A DNA stretch of 64,000 nt from Holothuria scabra. Lineage: Eukaryota > Echinodermata > Holothuroidea > Aspidochirotida > Holothuriidae. A model generated the notes under the pieces. The model saw only the letters and a program-made list of their open reading frames with translations, had not been told where the DNA came from and searched no databases. Both the position numbers and the translations under genes were made by a program. Location: contig CM074184.1 of assembly GCA_037179385.1 (NCBI GenBank), forward strand, positions 16,386,001 to 16,450,000, written 5' to 3'. Below, piece after piece: positions 34,670-46,414 of the stretch (position 1 is its first letter; each line of letters starts with the position of its first letter).

Positions 34670-35489
34670 ATACCCCTTCCCCAGGCCGGCGATCCATCTA
34701 TGGATGCATCAGATGCGCAACGTTCAATTCTAAACCCAGGGAAAACCCTGTTCAAGGCCCCTGTTAGGTGAAATTCTGAAAGGTTTTAAATGGCATAAAG
34801 TGCAAGTTCAAATGTTGCTGTAAAAGTGCCCCCTCTTAAAAAAAACCAGAATATGGACAGTTTTTTTATTTTTTTGAAAGTGAAAATGGCGGGGATGTTA
34901 CCCACATTCTTTTGGAAACATTCGGAAAGTGGGGCGGGGGAATCTCTCTTTCCCCCTGCCAGAAACACTGCTCTCCGTATCAGAAACTTCAAAAATATAT
35001 CAAAATACCTTAATATCCTTCTGTGACCTTGTTACTCAAGAACTGGAGGTGTTTCTTGATAAAAGAAACCAGTCTTTAATTAAAGGGGGAATTCTTATAT
35101 TGAAACTTCATAAGTGAAAAAGGAACTACATCTACACAATTTGGTGAAACTTCCATTCAAATTGGAGGGGTCATTGAAAACTTTGCATTGCTCAAATTCA
35201 CACACAGGGCTCACTTTTTTACACTTACTTTAAGTTCAGTTTGGAACTCAAATTTAGTCATGTGATAGAGCAGATATCACGAGAAATACATTTCCAATTT
35301 GAATGGAAGTTGCATCAAATTCTGTTAATTCAGTTCTCTTTAAACATGTGAAAAGTGAAGTTTTGCGTAGCATTCTTCTTTAAAATGAGATGTCTTTAGT
35401 TATGAAGGGTTTAGAGGACAGTTTGTGGAATATTTTGCTCTTCAACACAGCATCCTTAATTGTGAACTGTGACCACATAAGAATCCTTT

Positions 35490-36190
35490 TATTTCCTTTA
35501 CTTGCATGGGTTTTGCCCGTCCCTGGTGTGACATGCCTGCCACTTGTGAGAGAGTTTTATATTAGCTCATTGACACTAGGGGAATGTGGGTTCCTTGCAT
35601 GCCAGTTACGTGTCACCTGCATGGGAGTTGCCTGTGACGGGCGAGGTTTATGTGTGCCTATTGCAGATATATATGGCAGATGTAGTCTTAGAACACCAGC
35701 ACCTTGCCCACAGTAAGTCCATTAATACCAGCAGGGAGACAGCAACTTGCCCGCATCATGCTCTCACTTTCCTCGCCTGCTACCCCCCAGAATTGACTCT
35801 CTGTACACAAGTTGGCAGTAACAACACCATTCCTTGCCTGCAAAATGCACGTTCCATGCCTCCATGCTGCGTCTCTATGCACTTGGGTGAAATTACTACA
35901 CGGTCCACGACCAACCTACCTTCTTTAAGCGGGTTAACTGCTGGTGACTTGCAGCTGCTAGGGGCCTGCTACAGGTGTTCTGCGGAACTTTCGGCGTCAA
36001 ACTACGGCAGCTCACCCAGAACAAGTTTTGAGCATATTAGAAACTTGGCTGCAGCCAACTTTTACTTCCGTGGGCACCTGCAGGCAAGTACGGGCCAGAT
36101 CCGGGTTTGATACTGTTAGATCTGTGCTATCTGTGGGGGGCAGCGGGCAGCAGGCAGCAAAAATTGTCACCCGCTAGTTGCCCCCAGTGC
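35490..36190. other. GC-richer patch of unknown nature
   Basis: Composition changes sharply from the AT-rich surroundings, and words such as TTGCCTG, TTGCCAG and GCAGGCAG recur in both orientations. A frame open for 174 codons (35586-36110, no ATG at its start) crosses it, but the product has no recognisable domain. Candidates are an unfamiliar repeat, or an untranslated or promoter-proximal exon. I cannot decide between them. Confidence 0.35.
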
Positions 36191-36337
36191 TTGCCCAGAA
36201 TAGTATCACAGGGACATCTTTCTCTTCTTAAGTCTTTATGCCTTGTCTTATTTTGTTCATGGAATTAATTCATGCAGATCTAGTTATATGTGAGCTGGGG
36301 ATCATGTTTTCATACGTTCCTACCTAATCCTAAATAC

Positions 36338-36604
36338 TTAAAGGGCAAAAACAGATGCCTCAAACGTGTTTTAAAGTAGCGGCTAAATCTCACAATTTTA
36401 ATACCTCTTTGGTTCTCTTTAAAGTATCTGACATAATATTTTAGGATTTCAGTGTTGCAAATTTAAGGTAAACCAAGCAGTTAACTCCTAGTAAATTTCA
36501 CATTTGAGGAGAAAAAATATTGTCACATGACTTGTAAGAGCCAATCATGAAACAGGATAGTCTACTACACTTCTTCAAGGTGGGGGACTGCTCTTTCCCT
36601 TTAA
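36338..36604 (-). mobile_element. MITE family 1, copy c
   Basis: Begins TTAAAGGGCAAAAACAGATG and ends GACTGCTCTTTCCCTTTAA, 267 bp. The interior shares TAGTCTACTACAC, TCACATGACT and AATATTTTAGGA with copy a, in the same orientation as copy a. Confidence 0.85.
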
Positions 36605-38077
36605 ATCTTGCTTAATTACTTCTTTCTTCCCTGTTTTGTCCTCCTTGCATAATTACATGGACTTAACTTACACAAAGAATGGAAGACCTCCAAACATTAA
36701 CCAATTTGTGTTGGCATGCCACACTCTCCGAAACACACTTGTAATTAAACGCACTTTATACATTCATCTGTTTTTCATACCTTCCTGGGCATCTTGTTTC
36801 ATAAGTGTCATATTGTTAACATCTCCTGTGGCAAAATGTCGCCTTGTTTTGCAATGAAGCGTTGTCTTTAATTCATTTTTAATCTATGATTGCATCTGTG
36901 CAGCCTGTTGTCTTTCCTCGCCTGTGTCAGACATTGAGTAACATACTGCAATCACAATACAGACAGTCTTACAGCATATTCGATTAAGAATGTTTTGTGA
37001 GCCTAAGCAGTCTTAGAATGGGTTTACAGAACAGGATGACGTCTGCTTTAATTATCCTCTACTGTAGCAGCTCGTCGACATCAATAGTGTTGTGTTTACT
37101 CCAAGTTCACTTTTGAGATTAGCAACAGTTTTTTCCTTGTTTTTGCCATGGAAGGTCAAGTTGTTCCCTAGTTTCTCTCTTCCAAGGTTGAGATAAAATG
37201 CTTTTAGAAGGAATGGTAGTGATCGACTTGAATATATCTGGCAGTGTGGAACATTCGTTTTCAAAATTGAATAAAATTGTTGAAACACTTTTCATCTTGC
37301 ATTTTTTGCTGCTATTGATGATATTGAATTCTGCTGTACATGTAGTCTGGGATTAATACGGATGTTTGAGATGCTAAGTAAGATATCCCGATGTTTGAAC
37401 AATGCTACAAATTAACAACTCAGGATCTAGTTTGTAGACTATACATTACGTGAAAAAGCCCTTACTGTAATCCATTCCCACTAAGCAGTTCAAAACTTGA
37501 CCTTTGGGTGGGTAAGTCAGGTTTCTGCTTGATGTTCTCACTTACAGTTTAAAGCAACTCCATCACTAACATCAATAAAATTGTGATAAAACCCAGTTGG
37601 TCTTGTGGTTGTTATAAACCGTGGGTGCTAATATCAAGAAAAACCCAACTTAACTGCCCAAAGATTGGGTTTTAGACTGTTTAGTGGGAGGCTATTTGAG
37701 TAAGGGTTATTTGTAGTTTATGAAATAAACAATAATGAAATAATAGATCCTCTTCAAATGACTGTTACAAAGGTCTGTGGGACAGAATGTAAGTAAAGCA
37801 TTAGTTTGTGCTAGTGGAAAATGCCATTGAGAAATACCACGTATATCAAAACCCAATCCCATTTATTGTAGCTGATAAGTGTTTGTTTCACTGCAATGTG
37901 GCCAACATTATTTGGTGCAACCGGCCCCTCAAAATTTGACTAAATTATTGAAGCATTTCACCGATTACAGAATACATGCTATCAGACCTTGCATGCCAAA
38001 TGAATCGCAAATAATGAAACACTTTATGCATGATTCCTTGCTTTCTTTGGTATATTTGCTGTGTCACTACAAGCAAT

Positions 38078-38344
38078 TTAAAGGGCAGGAGCAGTCATCC
38101 TAAATTGAAGAAGTGTAGTAGACTGTCCAGTTTCATGATTAGCTGTTGGGAGTCATGTGATGATGTTTTTCCTCCTCAAATGTGAAATTTACCAGAAATA
38201 ACTGCTTGGTTCACCTTGAATATGCAATAGTTTTCATAAAATGTAATGAAAGATGCTTTGAAGAGAAAGAAGATAAAAATTTTGTTATTTAGCTTTTTCT
38301 TCAAAATAAGTTTGGGGGGGACGGGGACTGCTCTTTACCTTTAA
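38078..38344 (+). mobile_element. MITE family 1, copy d
   Basis: Begins TTAAAGGGCAGGAGCAGTC and ends GACTGCTCTTTACCTTTAA, 267 bp with the cleanest ends of the family. It closely matches copy b. TTAA at both outer edges suggests a TTAA or TTTAA target. Confidence 0.88.
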
Positions 38345-41300
38345 ACAAAGTATTGCAAGAAATTAAGATACAGTTGGAGAATATACTCATTACTTTTTCT
38401 TGACCAATTAAGTTGGTTTGCTAATTTATATTCAGAAGAAACTGAGGTTTACAATTTCTATTTCTGTTTATTTTTGATTTACAACATGCTGCTTGGACAT
38501 TTGATAAGTTGGGTATTAAAACATGTACCATGAATACGAATGACCAAGCATGTGCAGAATTTTATTCGGTGTATAACTGTTCTATTTAATGAGTGCATGT
38601 TTTATTTGTTTTTTGTGATACAGAAAATCAGTATTTATTTTAATGTGTCCACCACTTAAACTGTTCATTGTAAGTTGAAAGAATAAGCAAACAGGTTGAT
38701 TAAAATTTGCTTGTAATTTCATATCCCTATTTTGCTGAAGGAAATGCCCCTTTTTGATGACACAAAAATAATACCTCATATTCATCTCAGTTGTACTTGG
38801 TTCTTCTGTGCACTGCTCGAAGCTGTAATTCCGGTTGACATTTAGTAAATTATGATGTAATTTGGCATTGGCAGAGTATTAATATTGTATTATTTTTAGG
38901 AAGTTACAAAGGTCATTAGTGAATCCCCTTATTTAATTATCTCCTGCTTGTTGAAGGATTTCTTGTCAGTCAATACAAATTATCCGAATGTTTCATGAAC
39001 AATTAGAACACAATCTTGTTGATTTTTTTGCCATTTCATTCAGAAATAATCTAAATCTTTGTAGCTAATAAATAATATTTTTACTCTTTAGTAATTTGCA
39101 AGACACTACCTCTCACTTTAAATGTTTGATTTCACCTCACTGAGTATTTTATTCATGTTCCTTTTCACTTTTGCTTTTGAAAACTAACTTCAACATGTTT
39201 TGCAAAGTAAAACAATGGGAAAAATGCAAATGGCATTTGAAATCGCATAGCTAGAGTTTATATTTTCTCTTACATAGCTGATTTTCAGTCATTTATCTGG
39301 GATAAACCTGTCACACCTTTTTTGTAGCAGACTGGAAAGCAGGGGTGCAAACATGTTTGTTTTCCACCCCCTCCTCATTACCAAAATTTCCCTCCAGATG
39401 CTCACATTTTCCATTAAGGAGGTTCTTGGTGAAAGATTCATTTCATGAATTTTAGGCTGAATTTCTTTTCTTTTTTCAAGCATCATGGAATTAGCGCATA
39501 AAGAGTGGAGGAAGGGAAAGCAAGTGAACTGTCACAGCTTTACATTTTTCATGTGGCAAGCTTCCGAACAAAGGTGGAAATAGTTGGGAAGCTGGGAGGC
39601 TCCACAAAGATACCTTCCATATGAAATATTTGGAAATTTAGTATTTTCAAATTTTCAATTTAGAAGCACTTAAGTGAGACTTCTCTTTCAAATTTGACTA
39701 CATTTTAGATTAATATTAAGTGAGAATTATAAATATTATTTCTTTTGGGAAACTGCTTCAGTTGTCATGGCAACAGTTTCACACATTTCACCATACTCAA
39801 TTGTACTTGTATATATTATCTGACAGACAGTACTTGAAACCAGCATTCTTCCAGTACATCATAACATGTCCTTTTTACAAAAGCTGTGAATAAAGCTGTT
39901 TTATTTTTGATGTTTGATATGTCATTCCTTATTCAAGTGGTTTTACCTGCTTGGTTTGTGACAGTCTTTATCTCGCAAAAGTCATTGTTAAAAGGTCATT
40001 TCAATTTATTCGTCCTAGATAGGATATCTCCAATATGGATAAAATTGATATATATGTACTGTGCTTTGGCCTCTTTCAGTTTGATCATTTAGAAAGTAAA
40101 AACCATTTTATGGGCAGCAATAGAAGGTCTGACAAAGATTGCATATGTGGTTTGCAAAAAGGATCACATGGACTAAAGTGTTTTGTGTTTTAAGGTGGAT
40201 ATTAAAAGAGAGATAAAATTTTTTCAATCTCAACAAGTCTCAATGAAGACTGTACTAGCTTTGGCCTGCCAAATATCATTCATATTGTTGTAGAGATATC
40301 AAACCAAGGGATAAATGAACGTATCCTATGTAACAGTGTGTATAAGTGACACCCTCTCTCTTGGAAGACTACTCACCTGTGATAATCCATTGACAAGTTA
40401 TCAGCACTAAAGAATGAGGGGGCGCACTTTGGGCTCTATGTTTTCATGGTGATAACTTGATGAAAGATTACCGTAGGTAAATACAGTAGGGTTACACAAT
40501 TTAAATAGAAGCTTGGTAAGTATCTGGACTTAAAGATGGTAAAACGAGGGAGTTTAAGGGAATATGTTGGTAAAGAAATTACCTTGAAACATTTGCATGG
40601 AAACTTAACGTAAAATGAAGTGTTACTAACATGTTGATATGCTTTTTCTTAAGTCCTACTGGCCCTCTGGCAAAGGGCCATTTGGCGAAACCAAAGTTTA
40701 AACTGCTTTTTAAAGAAGCTATATATGTCCACTCAAGAGCAAAACTTGACTAACCTCATGGCCCTCAGACCATTTACATCATTGATCTGTCATGTATGGC
40801 TCCATTCTAGACTGGCTGAAAAGACTATACTACGTGATTTTACCCAAAAGACCAAGAAGCAATGGCTCTGAGCAAAGGACAGTTAATCGTTGTGTAGATT
40901 AACAGGTTTAATCTGTACTGCATGTTGATATGACTCACATTTTTTTTATGGGAAAAAAGTAACAGCTATTTTTGGTGAAATAATAATCTTCTAGAACATA
41001 TAGTCATTTTAAAAGTTCGTGGAGATGTCATCTTTGAAATTATACAGAAGTTAAAAAATTAGAGTCCAAACAGCCTCCTTAGAATTGAACAGCCAGGAAA
41101 TATGTCATATGGAAAGACGGTGTGGGGTGAGGGACAGAATTTCAAATCACAAGAAAATTTATCTCCAGCACTTGGAATTCAGTGTAAACATAATGTTAGG
41201 CCTCCTTCATTGTGTGTTACACATCCTATGTGTTAGTAATTACTGTGCTTATGTTATCGTTAGACGTTGTCTTATATTCAGTTAATTTGTGTTTAGGCAA

Positions 41301-42059
41301 ACACTGTCTTCAGTCATGGTTGGCATAGTAACGTCTAAGAGAGTGAATGACATCAGAGGGTGTACAATGGAAACAAAGATACTGTAGTATACTAACCTAG
41401 TTGTCATATCTGCCTTTATGTATCACAACCAGGTAATAATATATTGTTGCTTCTCTGTGGAAGAAACAAATATCAGTTATTCAAACAATTGAGTTCACAA
41501 TTTTTCATTGCAAGCAATTTATATTGCATCTGATTTAGGGACCTACCACTTTGATAGTTTAATAGCATTTATCTCAGGGCCCAGTGCAGGCATTGCAAAG
41601 TAATGGGCCAAAAAGATAGTCACTTTCAGATATGAATCTGTAGAATTCAAAGATTCAATTTTTATAAACATTATTTTGGGTAATCAAAAAATGGGGTTCA
41701 ATGTTTTACTGTGAGTATATCAGCCTGATGGAGAAACAGAATTGGTTATGAGCTTATTACTCATTTTATTGTTATTGTTGTGATGCAAATTTATGTGATA
41801 AGGGAGGAAATGATGTCAATATGATACAAAATGATAGTGCAATAAACAAAAAATGTACTACAAATCTGTCAAATTTAAAAACAAATTAAGCCACACATAC
41901 TCTAGTTTTCTCCTACTTATTAGGTGCATGATACCGTGAAATGGCGGTACTGTTACAGTGAAGTAAATAGAACCAGTATTTTGGACAGTACTGATTCTCA
42001 TTTTATGGGGACAGTTGGGTCCGAAGGAGCCTAAACTGTTCAAAGCACCTCCTGTACAT

Positions 42060-42231
42060 TAATGTAGCTGGGTTAGTTAGTAAGTTAGTTAGATGGGACT
42101 TAACGACACACCAACACGAATGTGTTATTTAGTGTCACCAAGTTAGACAAAATACAATGTTGGGGTGAAACTACCTAAACAGGTAAAAAAAAAATTAAAA
42201 AATACAACGGGTGGACTAATGTAGCTGGGTT
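42060..42231. mobile_element. Short retroposed insertion with 15-bp target duplication
   Basis: TAATGTAGCTGGGTT occurs at 42060-42074 and again at 42217-42231, flanking a 142-bp insert. The insert starts with AGTTAGTAAGTTAGTTAGAT and ends with an A-rich tract. Read in reverse, its end (TCGTTAAGTCCCATCTAAC, then TAAC repeats) resembles the 3' tail of the SINE family in this window (TCGTAAAACTCCATCTAA). It is probably a truncated SINE or LINE sharing that tail. Confidence 0.78.
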
Positions 42232-42370
42232 TGTATTTTGCTTTTTACCAACTTGGAAATTGACACAAGCAAATTTTTTTCAACAAAACATGCCAAATGT
42301 CTTTGTTACTTTTATAACTGGAACCAACAGTACTGCTATTCATGTGAATACTGGTATACAACCCAACCCT

Positions 42371-43328
42371 ACTACTAACCTCCCCTATTGCCATTATTGG
42401 ATCTGCCGAATGAGTTGACATGCTGGAATAATGAGTTTTCAGTAATTTTTAAGTCCCATATCACAACTTGCAAGGTTTGATTTATACTGTGTTACCACAG
42501 TATGTGTAGAAACACACCATTGATCTGCACGTGCCCAAGTCCCCAGAAATTTGTGTAATTAAACTTTAAAATGGAAACATAAGTCTGAGTCATTTTCATT
42601 AATTTCTTTCTCTGTAGAATGTTTTACCTTACATTCACACTGCATATGCACTGTATGTATATCATTTCCAACTTAGAATAACAGAGTAAGCAGATAATAA
42701 TAAAAAAAAAAAAGCAAAGTAAAGGACATAGTCAGGAGAGGTTTGATTCTTCCAACATTGTACAATATATCATGAAATTGTTGGGTGAGTCTTTATAAAT
42801 AGTTTACACAGTTCAGGCGTTGGGTTTCACAGTGATTACTAAAGCTATTACTACTAACCTCCCCTATTGCCATTATTGGATCTGCTGAATAAGTTGACAT
42901 GCTGGAATAATGAGTTTTCGGTAATTTTTAAGTCCCATATCAAAACTTGCAAGGTTTGATTTATACTGTGTTACCACAGTATGTGTAGAAACACACCATT
43001 GATCTGCACGTGCCCAAGTCCCCAGAAATTTGTGTAATTAAACTTTAAAATGGAAACATAAGTCTGAGTCATTTTCATTAATTTCTTTCTCTGTAGAATG
43101 TTTTACCTTACATTCACACTGCATATGCACTGTATGTATATCATTTCCAACTTAGAATAACAGAGTAAGCAGATAATAATAAAAAAAAAAAGCAAAGTAA
43201 AGGACATAGTCAGGGGACGTTTGATTCTTCCAACATTGTACAATACATCATGAAATTGTTGGGTGAGTCTTTATAAATAGTTTACACAGTTCGGGCGTTG
43301 TGTTTCACAGTGATTACTATAAAGCTAT
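42371..43328. repeat. 479-bp tandem duplication, two copies
   Basis: Copy 1 (42371-42849) and copy 2 (42850-43328) both begin ACTACTAACCTCCCCTATTG and stay aligned throughout. They differ at around ten positions plus one base in a poly-A run, so identity is about 98% by eye. No coding sequence is recognised in the unit. It is a recent segmental tandem duplication or an assembly duplication. Confidence 0.95.
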
Positions 43329-43631
43329 CATTCGAAAGAAAATAAATATATTGCTGGTGGTTCCCAACAATTGCAAAGTCAACCTAAAGCATAGGATTTT
43401 GTTTTAGTTTTTTGTCTGGGGAGTTGACAAATAGCACTCTAAAGTGTAACAATGGCAGCCAAATGTTACCTTTTCTCGTGAGTTTTCTTATTAATGTGTA
43501 TACCCTAGATTGACATGGCTTTATATAATGTCTAAACTTGGCCTCCCAAATGGGTGATTCTTTGGAAGGAGTCTTACTGCTGTGTTTGAAGCTGTGCCAA
43601 TAATTTTCTCAAGTTACTTGTTAGAAGAATC

Positions 43632-43937
43632 TTTAAAGGCCCATTTCTCTCACCCCAAACAGTACCAATTCTCCTAACCTTCTTACTGAAGCCCCTCCCA
43701 CAATTGTCTGAAATTCATCCTCATCCAGACACAATCTCAGTTTATTGCTTCAGGGTGAGTATAGAAAAACTCAATTTATATTATCAAAACACTCTCAATA
43801 CTGTTCATGCTGTGTAATATAAGCTTTAGCACTCTGCATTGTTTGAATTAGCTGTCAATCAAAGAGCTGAGCCAATTGAGAATTTTGGTATCCGGGTTCC
43901 AAAATTGTAGTTTGGGGTGAAAGGGTTGGCCCTTTAA
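43632..43937 (+). mobile_element. MITE family 3, copy a
   Basis: The left end TTTAAAGGCCCATTTCTCTC continues CACCCCAAAC, and the right end is GTTTGGGGTGAAAGGGTTGG then CCCTTTAA. These are inverted over about 25 bp. The interior shares AGTTCTCCTAACC-like and CCAGACACAATC words with 56720-57006. It is 306 bp and non-coding. Confidence 0.85.
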
Positions 43938-44283
43938 GACCCATTTGAGTACTATTCTTTGCGAACATTTGAACATATCATTTATTAACTTTACATAATT
44001 ACTTGCATACTGTCTGTTCTTGACAGCATCCTTGACAAAATATTCTAGCTAACTTTTTGTGTAAAATGTGCAGATTCATGGCCCTATGAGATGGGAGGGT
44101 GGGGGAAAGGGGCTGCAACCCCCTCATTTGCCCAAAACTGTGATGGACTGTGATTGGACAGACTTTGGTGCCTCAGATGGGCAGAGATAATGCAAATGAG
44201 TGGTATCTGGAGTTAAGCAAAAATTCACTACTCCAGGAGACAAAGAGTTCTGTTTGGCCATGGGTAGATTCCACTCCTCCCAC

Positions 44284-44568
44284 CTGATTGTGTAGATGAC
44301 AACAGACTGCATGAGGCTCATGCAACTTAACAAAGTGGTGAAGAAATAAGCATCAGCTGTATGCATGTACATCCGTGTATATCCTACAGGACTGCTAGGA
44401 TGATGTATGTATTCTCTTGTGTTGTTATTGTGGGCTTTATGTACCAAATACACATGCAGCATAGTTCCACTGAAGACAAGTACAATGCCACATGTGATAA
44501 ATATATCTAATAGCTCTGTTGGTGGTATATATCTACTGAGTATGTGTGAATACAACCTTGACAGAGCA
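44284..44568 (-). CDS. Exon-like segment, unrecognised membrane protein
   Basis: The frame stays open on the minus strand from about 44590 to 44124. A possible exon runs from an acceptor-like AATTGCAG (ending 44569) to a donor-like AG/GTGGGA (intron from 44283). It is 285 nt and phase 2 at both ends. Inside are two hydrophobic stretches, LLDIFITCGIVLVFSGTMLHVYLV and, after a polar His/Asn/Thr loop, AYFFTTLLSCMSLMQSVVIYTI (first 20 residues each are the core). Codon use looks more gene-like than the surroundings, and no ATG opens the frame. I do not recognise the family. It could be an exon of a gene on the opposite strand, nested in a Cav3 intron, or a chance frame. Confidence 0.35.
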
Positions 44569-44813
44569 CTGCAATTTATTCTGGTGACATGTCAACCGAG
44601 ACTGATACAAGTTGACCGTATCACAAAACCATCAGGTACATACTATTGGAATCAAATTAATATATCTTGGTAACCTACAGTATATTGGACATACAGTTAA
44701 CATTAAATAATGCAAATGCATTAATGCAAATGCCAAGCAACTTCAAGACATGCATAATTAAACACTAATCAGTGAGTTGAACTATGACGGAGTTTTGTAC
44801 CTATAAATAAATA

Positions 44814-45082
44814 TTAAAGGGGAAATGAAGTCACCAAAACTCAAAGTAATTTAGTAACTGTCCAGCTTCAGATCGGCTCCTGATAGTCATGTGACAATAT
44901 TTCTTCTCCTAAAATGAGAAAATTATGAGGAGTAAGTGCTTGGTTTTCCTTGAAATACAAGATATTAAAGTCCTAAAGTATTATGAAGATACTTTGAAGG
45001 CAAATGAGAAGGAAATTTTGAGCTTCAGCTCAGATTAGCTGTCACTTCAAAATAGTGTGTGGCAACTGCTCTTGCCCTTTTA
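44814..45082 (+). mobile_element. MITE family 1, copy e (divergent)
   Basis: Begins TTAAAGGGGAAATGAAGTC and ends CAACTGCTCTTGCCCTTTTA, 269 bp. It shares AACTGTCCAGCTTCAGAT-like and AGTCATGTGACAATATTT words with copies b and d but is clearly older. Confidence 0.75.
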
Positions 45083-46053
45083 TTGTCCACCCATCTAATT
45101 TCATATTCTCCACAGGTCTCATTCTTAAACAATCCCAAATACTTAAGAATAAAACTTTGTGAGGTTATAATATTTATAATTTTTTTGGTCAGTGCACTTT
45201 TGAAGTGGGACAGTATCCCTGAGGTAGTGCAACAGAGTACACTTAAGTCAAAATAGGTCATTTGTCTAGACGTGGATTTTTGTGGTATTTTTGTACTTTT
45301 CAGCAGTCCTTTGTTGAATCATACATCAGTCACATGTAAGGTACATTTCTCCTCTCAGTGTAGGAATGGCAATGGCACTAATTATAAAAGCTGAAAGGTA
45401 TTTCCATACAAGAAGCCCTTCTTACCACTGTCATTGAATTGTTATGTATCATCTTATGATGGGTATGAGCAAAATAGTTGCATGACAAGCCTTTCATTAG
45501 CCACTCACTGTTACTTGTGTATCACTTTCTGTTTGTGTGGAAAATGTAAAAAATGTACTCTTTGAGCTAATTGTCCTGTAGTTAATGAAACCGGTCCTTC
45601 AGGGCTTTAATTAGTAGCCAGTTGGTGAGCTGATTAAGTCCAAAAAGGTAATCCCAGTGAAATTCACACATTAAAATAAGCTCTCTATGAGGCCATCTAG
45701 AATTGGGAGAGTATAAATGACTCATATGGACTGCTGTCAAGCTCTCACCATAACAGTTGCTAATAAGAGGAATTTCCAGCATTTCAATCAAGTCTCTAAG
45801 CTTTCTAAGTCGGTTTTTATGAACAAGGGATCACATAATACGAATTTGACATTTATACTGTACCTAAAGTAAAAAAAAAAAATAAAAGATGCAATAAACA
45901 GCATAAAAAATGAGTTTTAACAGTCCAGCTGCCATCTGCATAGGACATGCTTGAGTCAAGATATAAAATGTTGAAATTTATTCACATAAAACAATTAATC
46001 CAGTAATTTGTGTTTCTTATATTGTAAAAATCCCATTACTTGCTTTATTTTCC

Positions 46054-46414
46054 TTTAAAGGGGCTCATTGAGTTGATATTGATAGCTTGATGAAAGTGTT
46101 TAGTGGTACTACTATTTGAAATTGCTAATAATTAACATGATTAGCCAAGTTTTACATCTAATAGTTATGAAAATAGTTAAAATTTCAGAACTTTGTGGTG
46201 TCCTGACTTGTAACAGTTTTGTGCATAATTTGAAAAAGTGTTTGGTCCCAAAATTTTGAAAACTGAATTGAATCGTTAAGTACTCACTCATAAAACATTT
46301 CTTGTATGCCGGGGATTGTCTTAGTTTGACCATTTTTCATTGATATAAGTAGAAAATTTTACCTTTGGGAAAATTTGTTGAATTACATGAACCAACTCAA
46401 TGAGCCACTTTAAA
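46054..46414 (-). mobile_element. MITE family 2, copy b
   Basis: Begins TTTAAAGGGGCTCATTGAGT and ends CAACTCAATGAGCCACTTTA, 361 bp. The ends are nearly perfect inverted copies of about 20 bp. The interior is the reverse of the copy at 22221-22585 (for example TTGTGCATAATTTGAAAAAG here). Confidence 0.88.

Larger units (their letters stand above)
31783..34758. mobile_element. Approximately 3 kb element with inverted ends, transposase not recognised
   Basis: The left end GCCTTGACAGGGTTTTCC (31783-31800, continuing CTGGG to 31805) and the right end CCCAGGGAAAACCCTGTTC (34735-34753, continuing AAGGC to 34758) are inverted copies with one inserted base. CAGGG-type ends are common in hAT-like DNA transposons, but I see no clear 8-bp target duplication and no transposase domain, so the class is open. 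The inside is visibly richer in CpG than the flanks. It contains repeated CGACGTTCAA-like words at the left end and a 232-bp nested inverted-repeat element (33170-33401). A perfect 11-bp hairpin (34643-34669) sits near the right end. Confidence 0.6.
34759..42059. other. Non-coding stretch
   Basis: No recognisable gene. It holds the GC-richer patch at 35490-36190 and two MITE family 1 copies (36338-36604, 38078-38344). The remainder is AT-rich and featureless to my reading. Confidence 0.5.
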
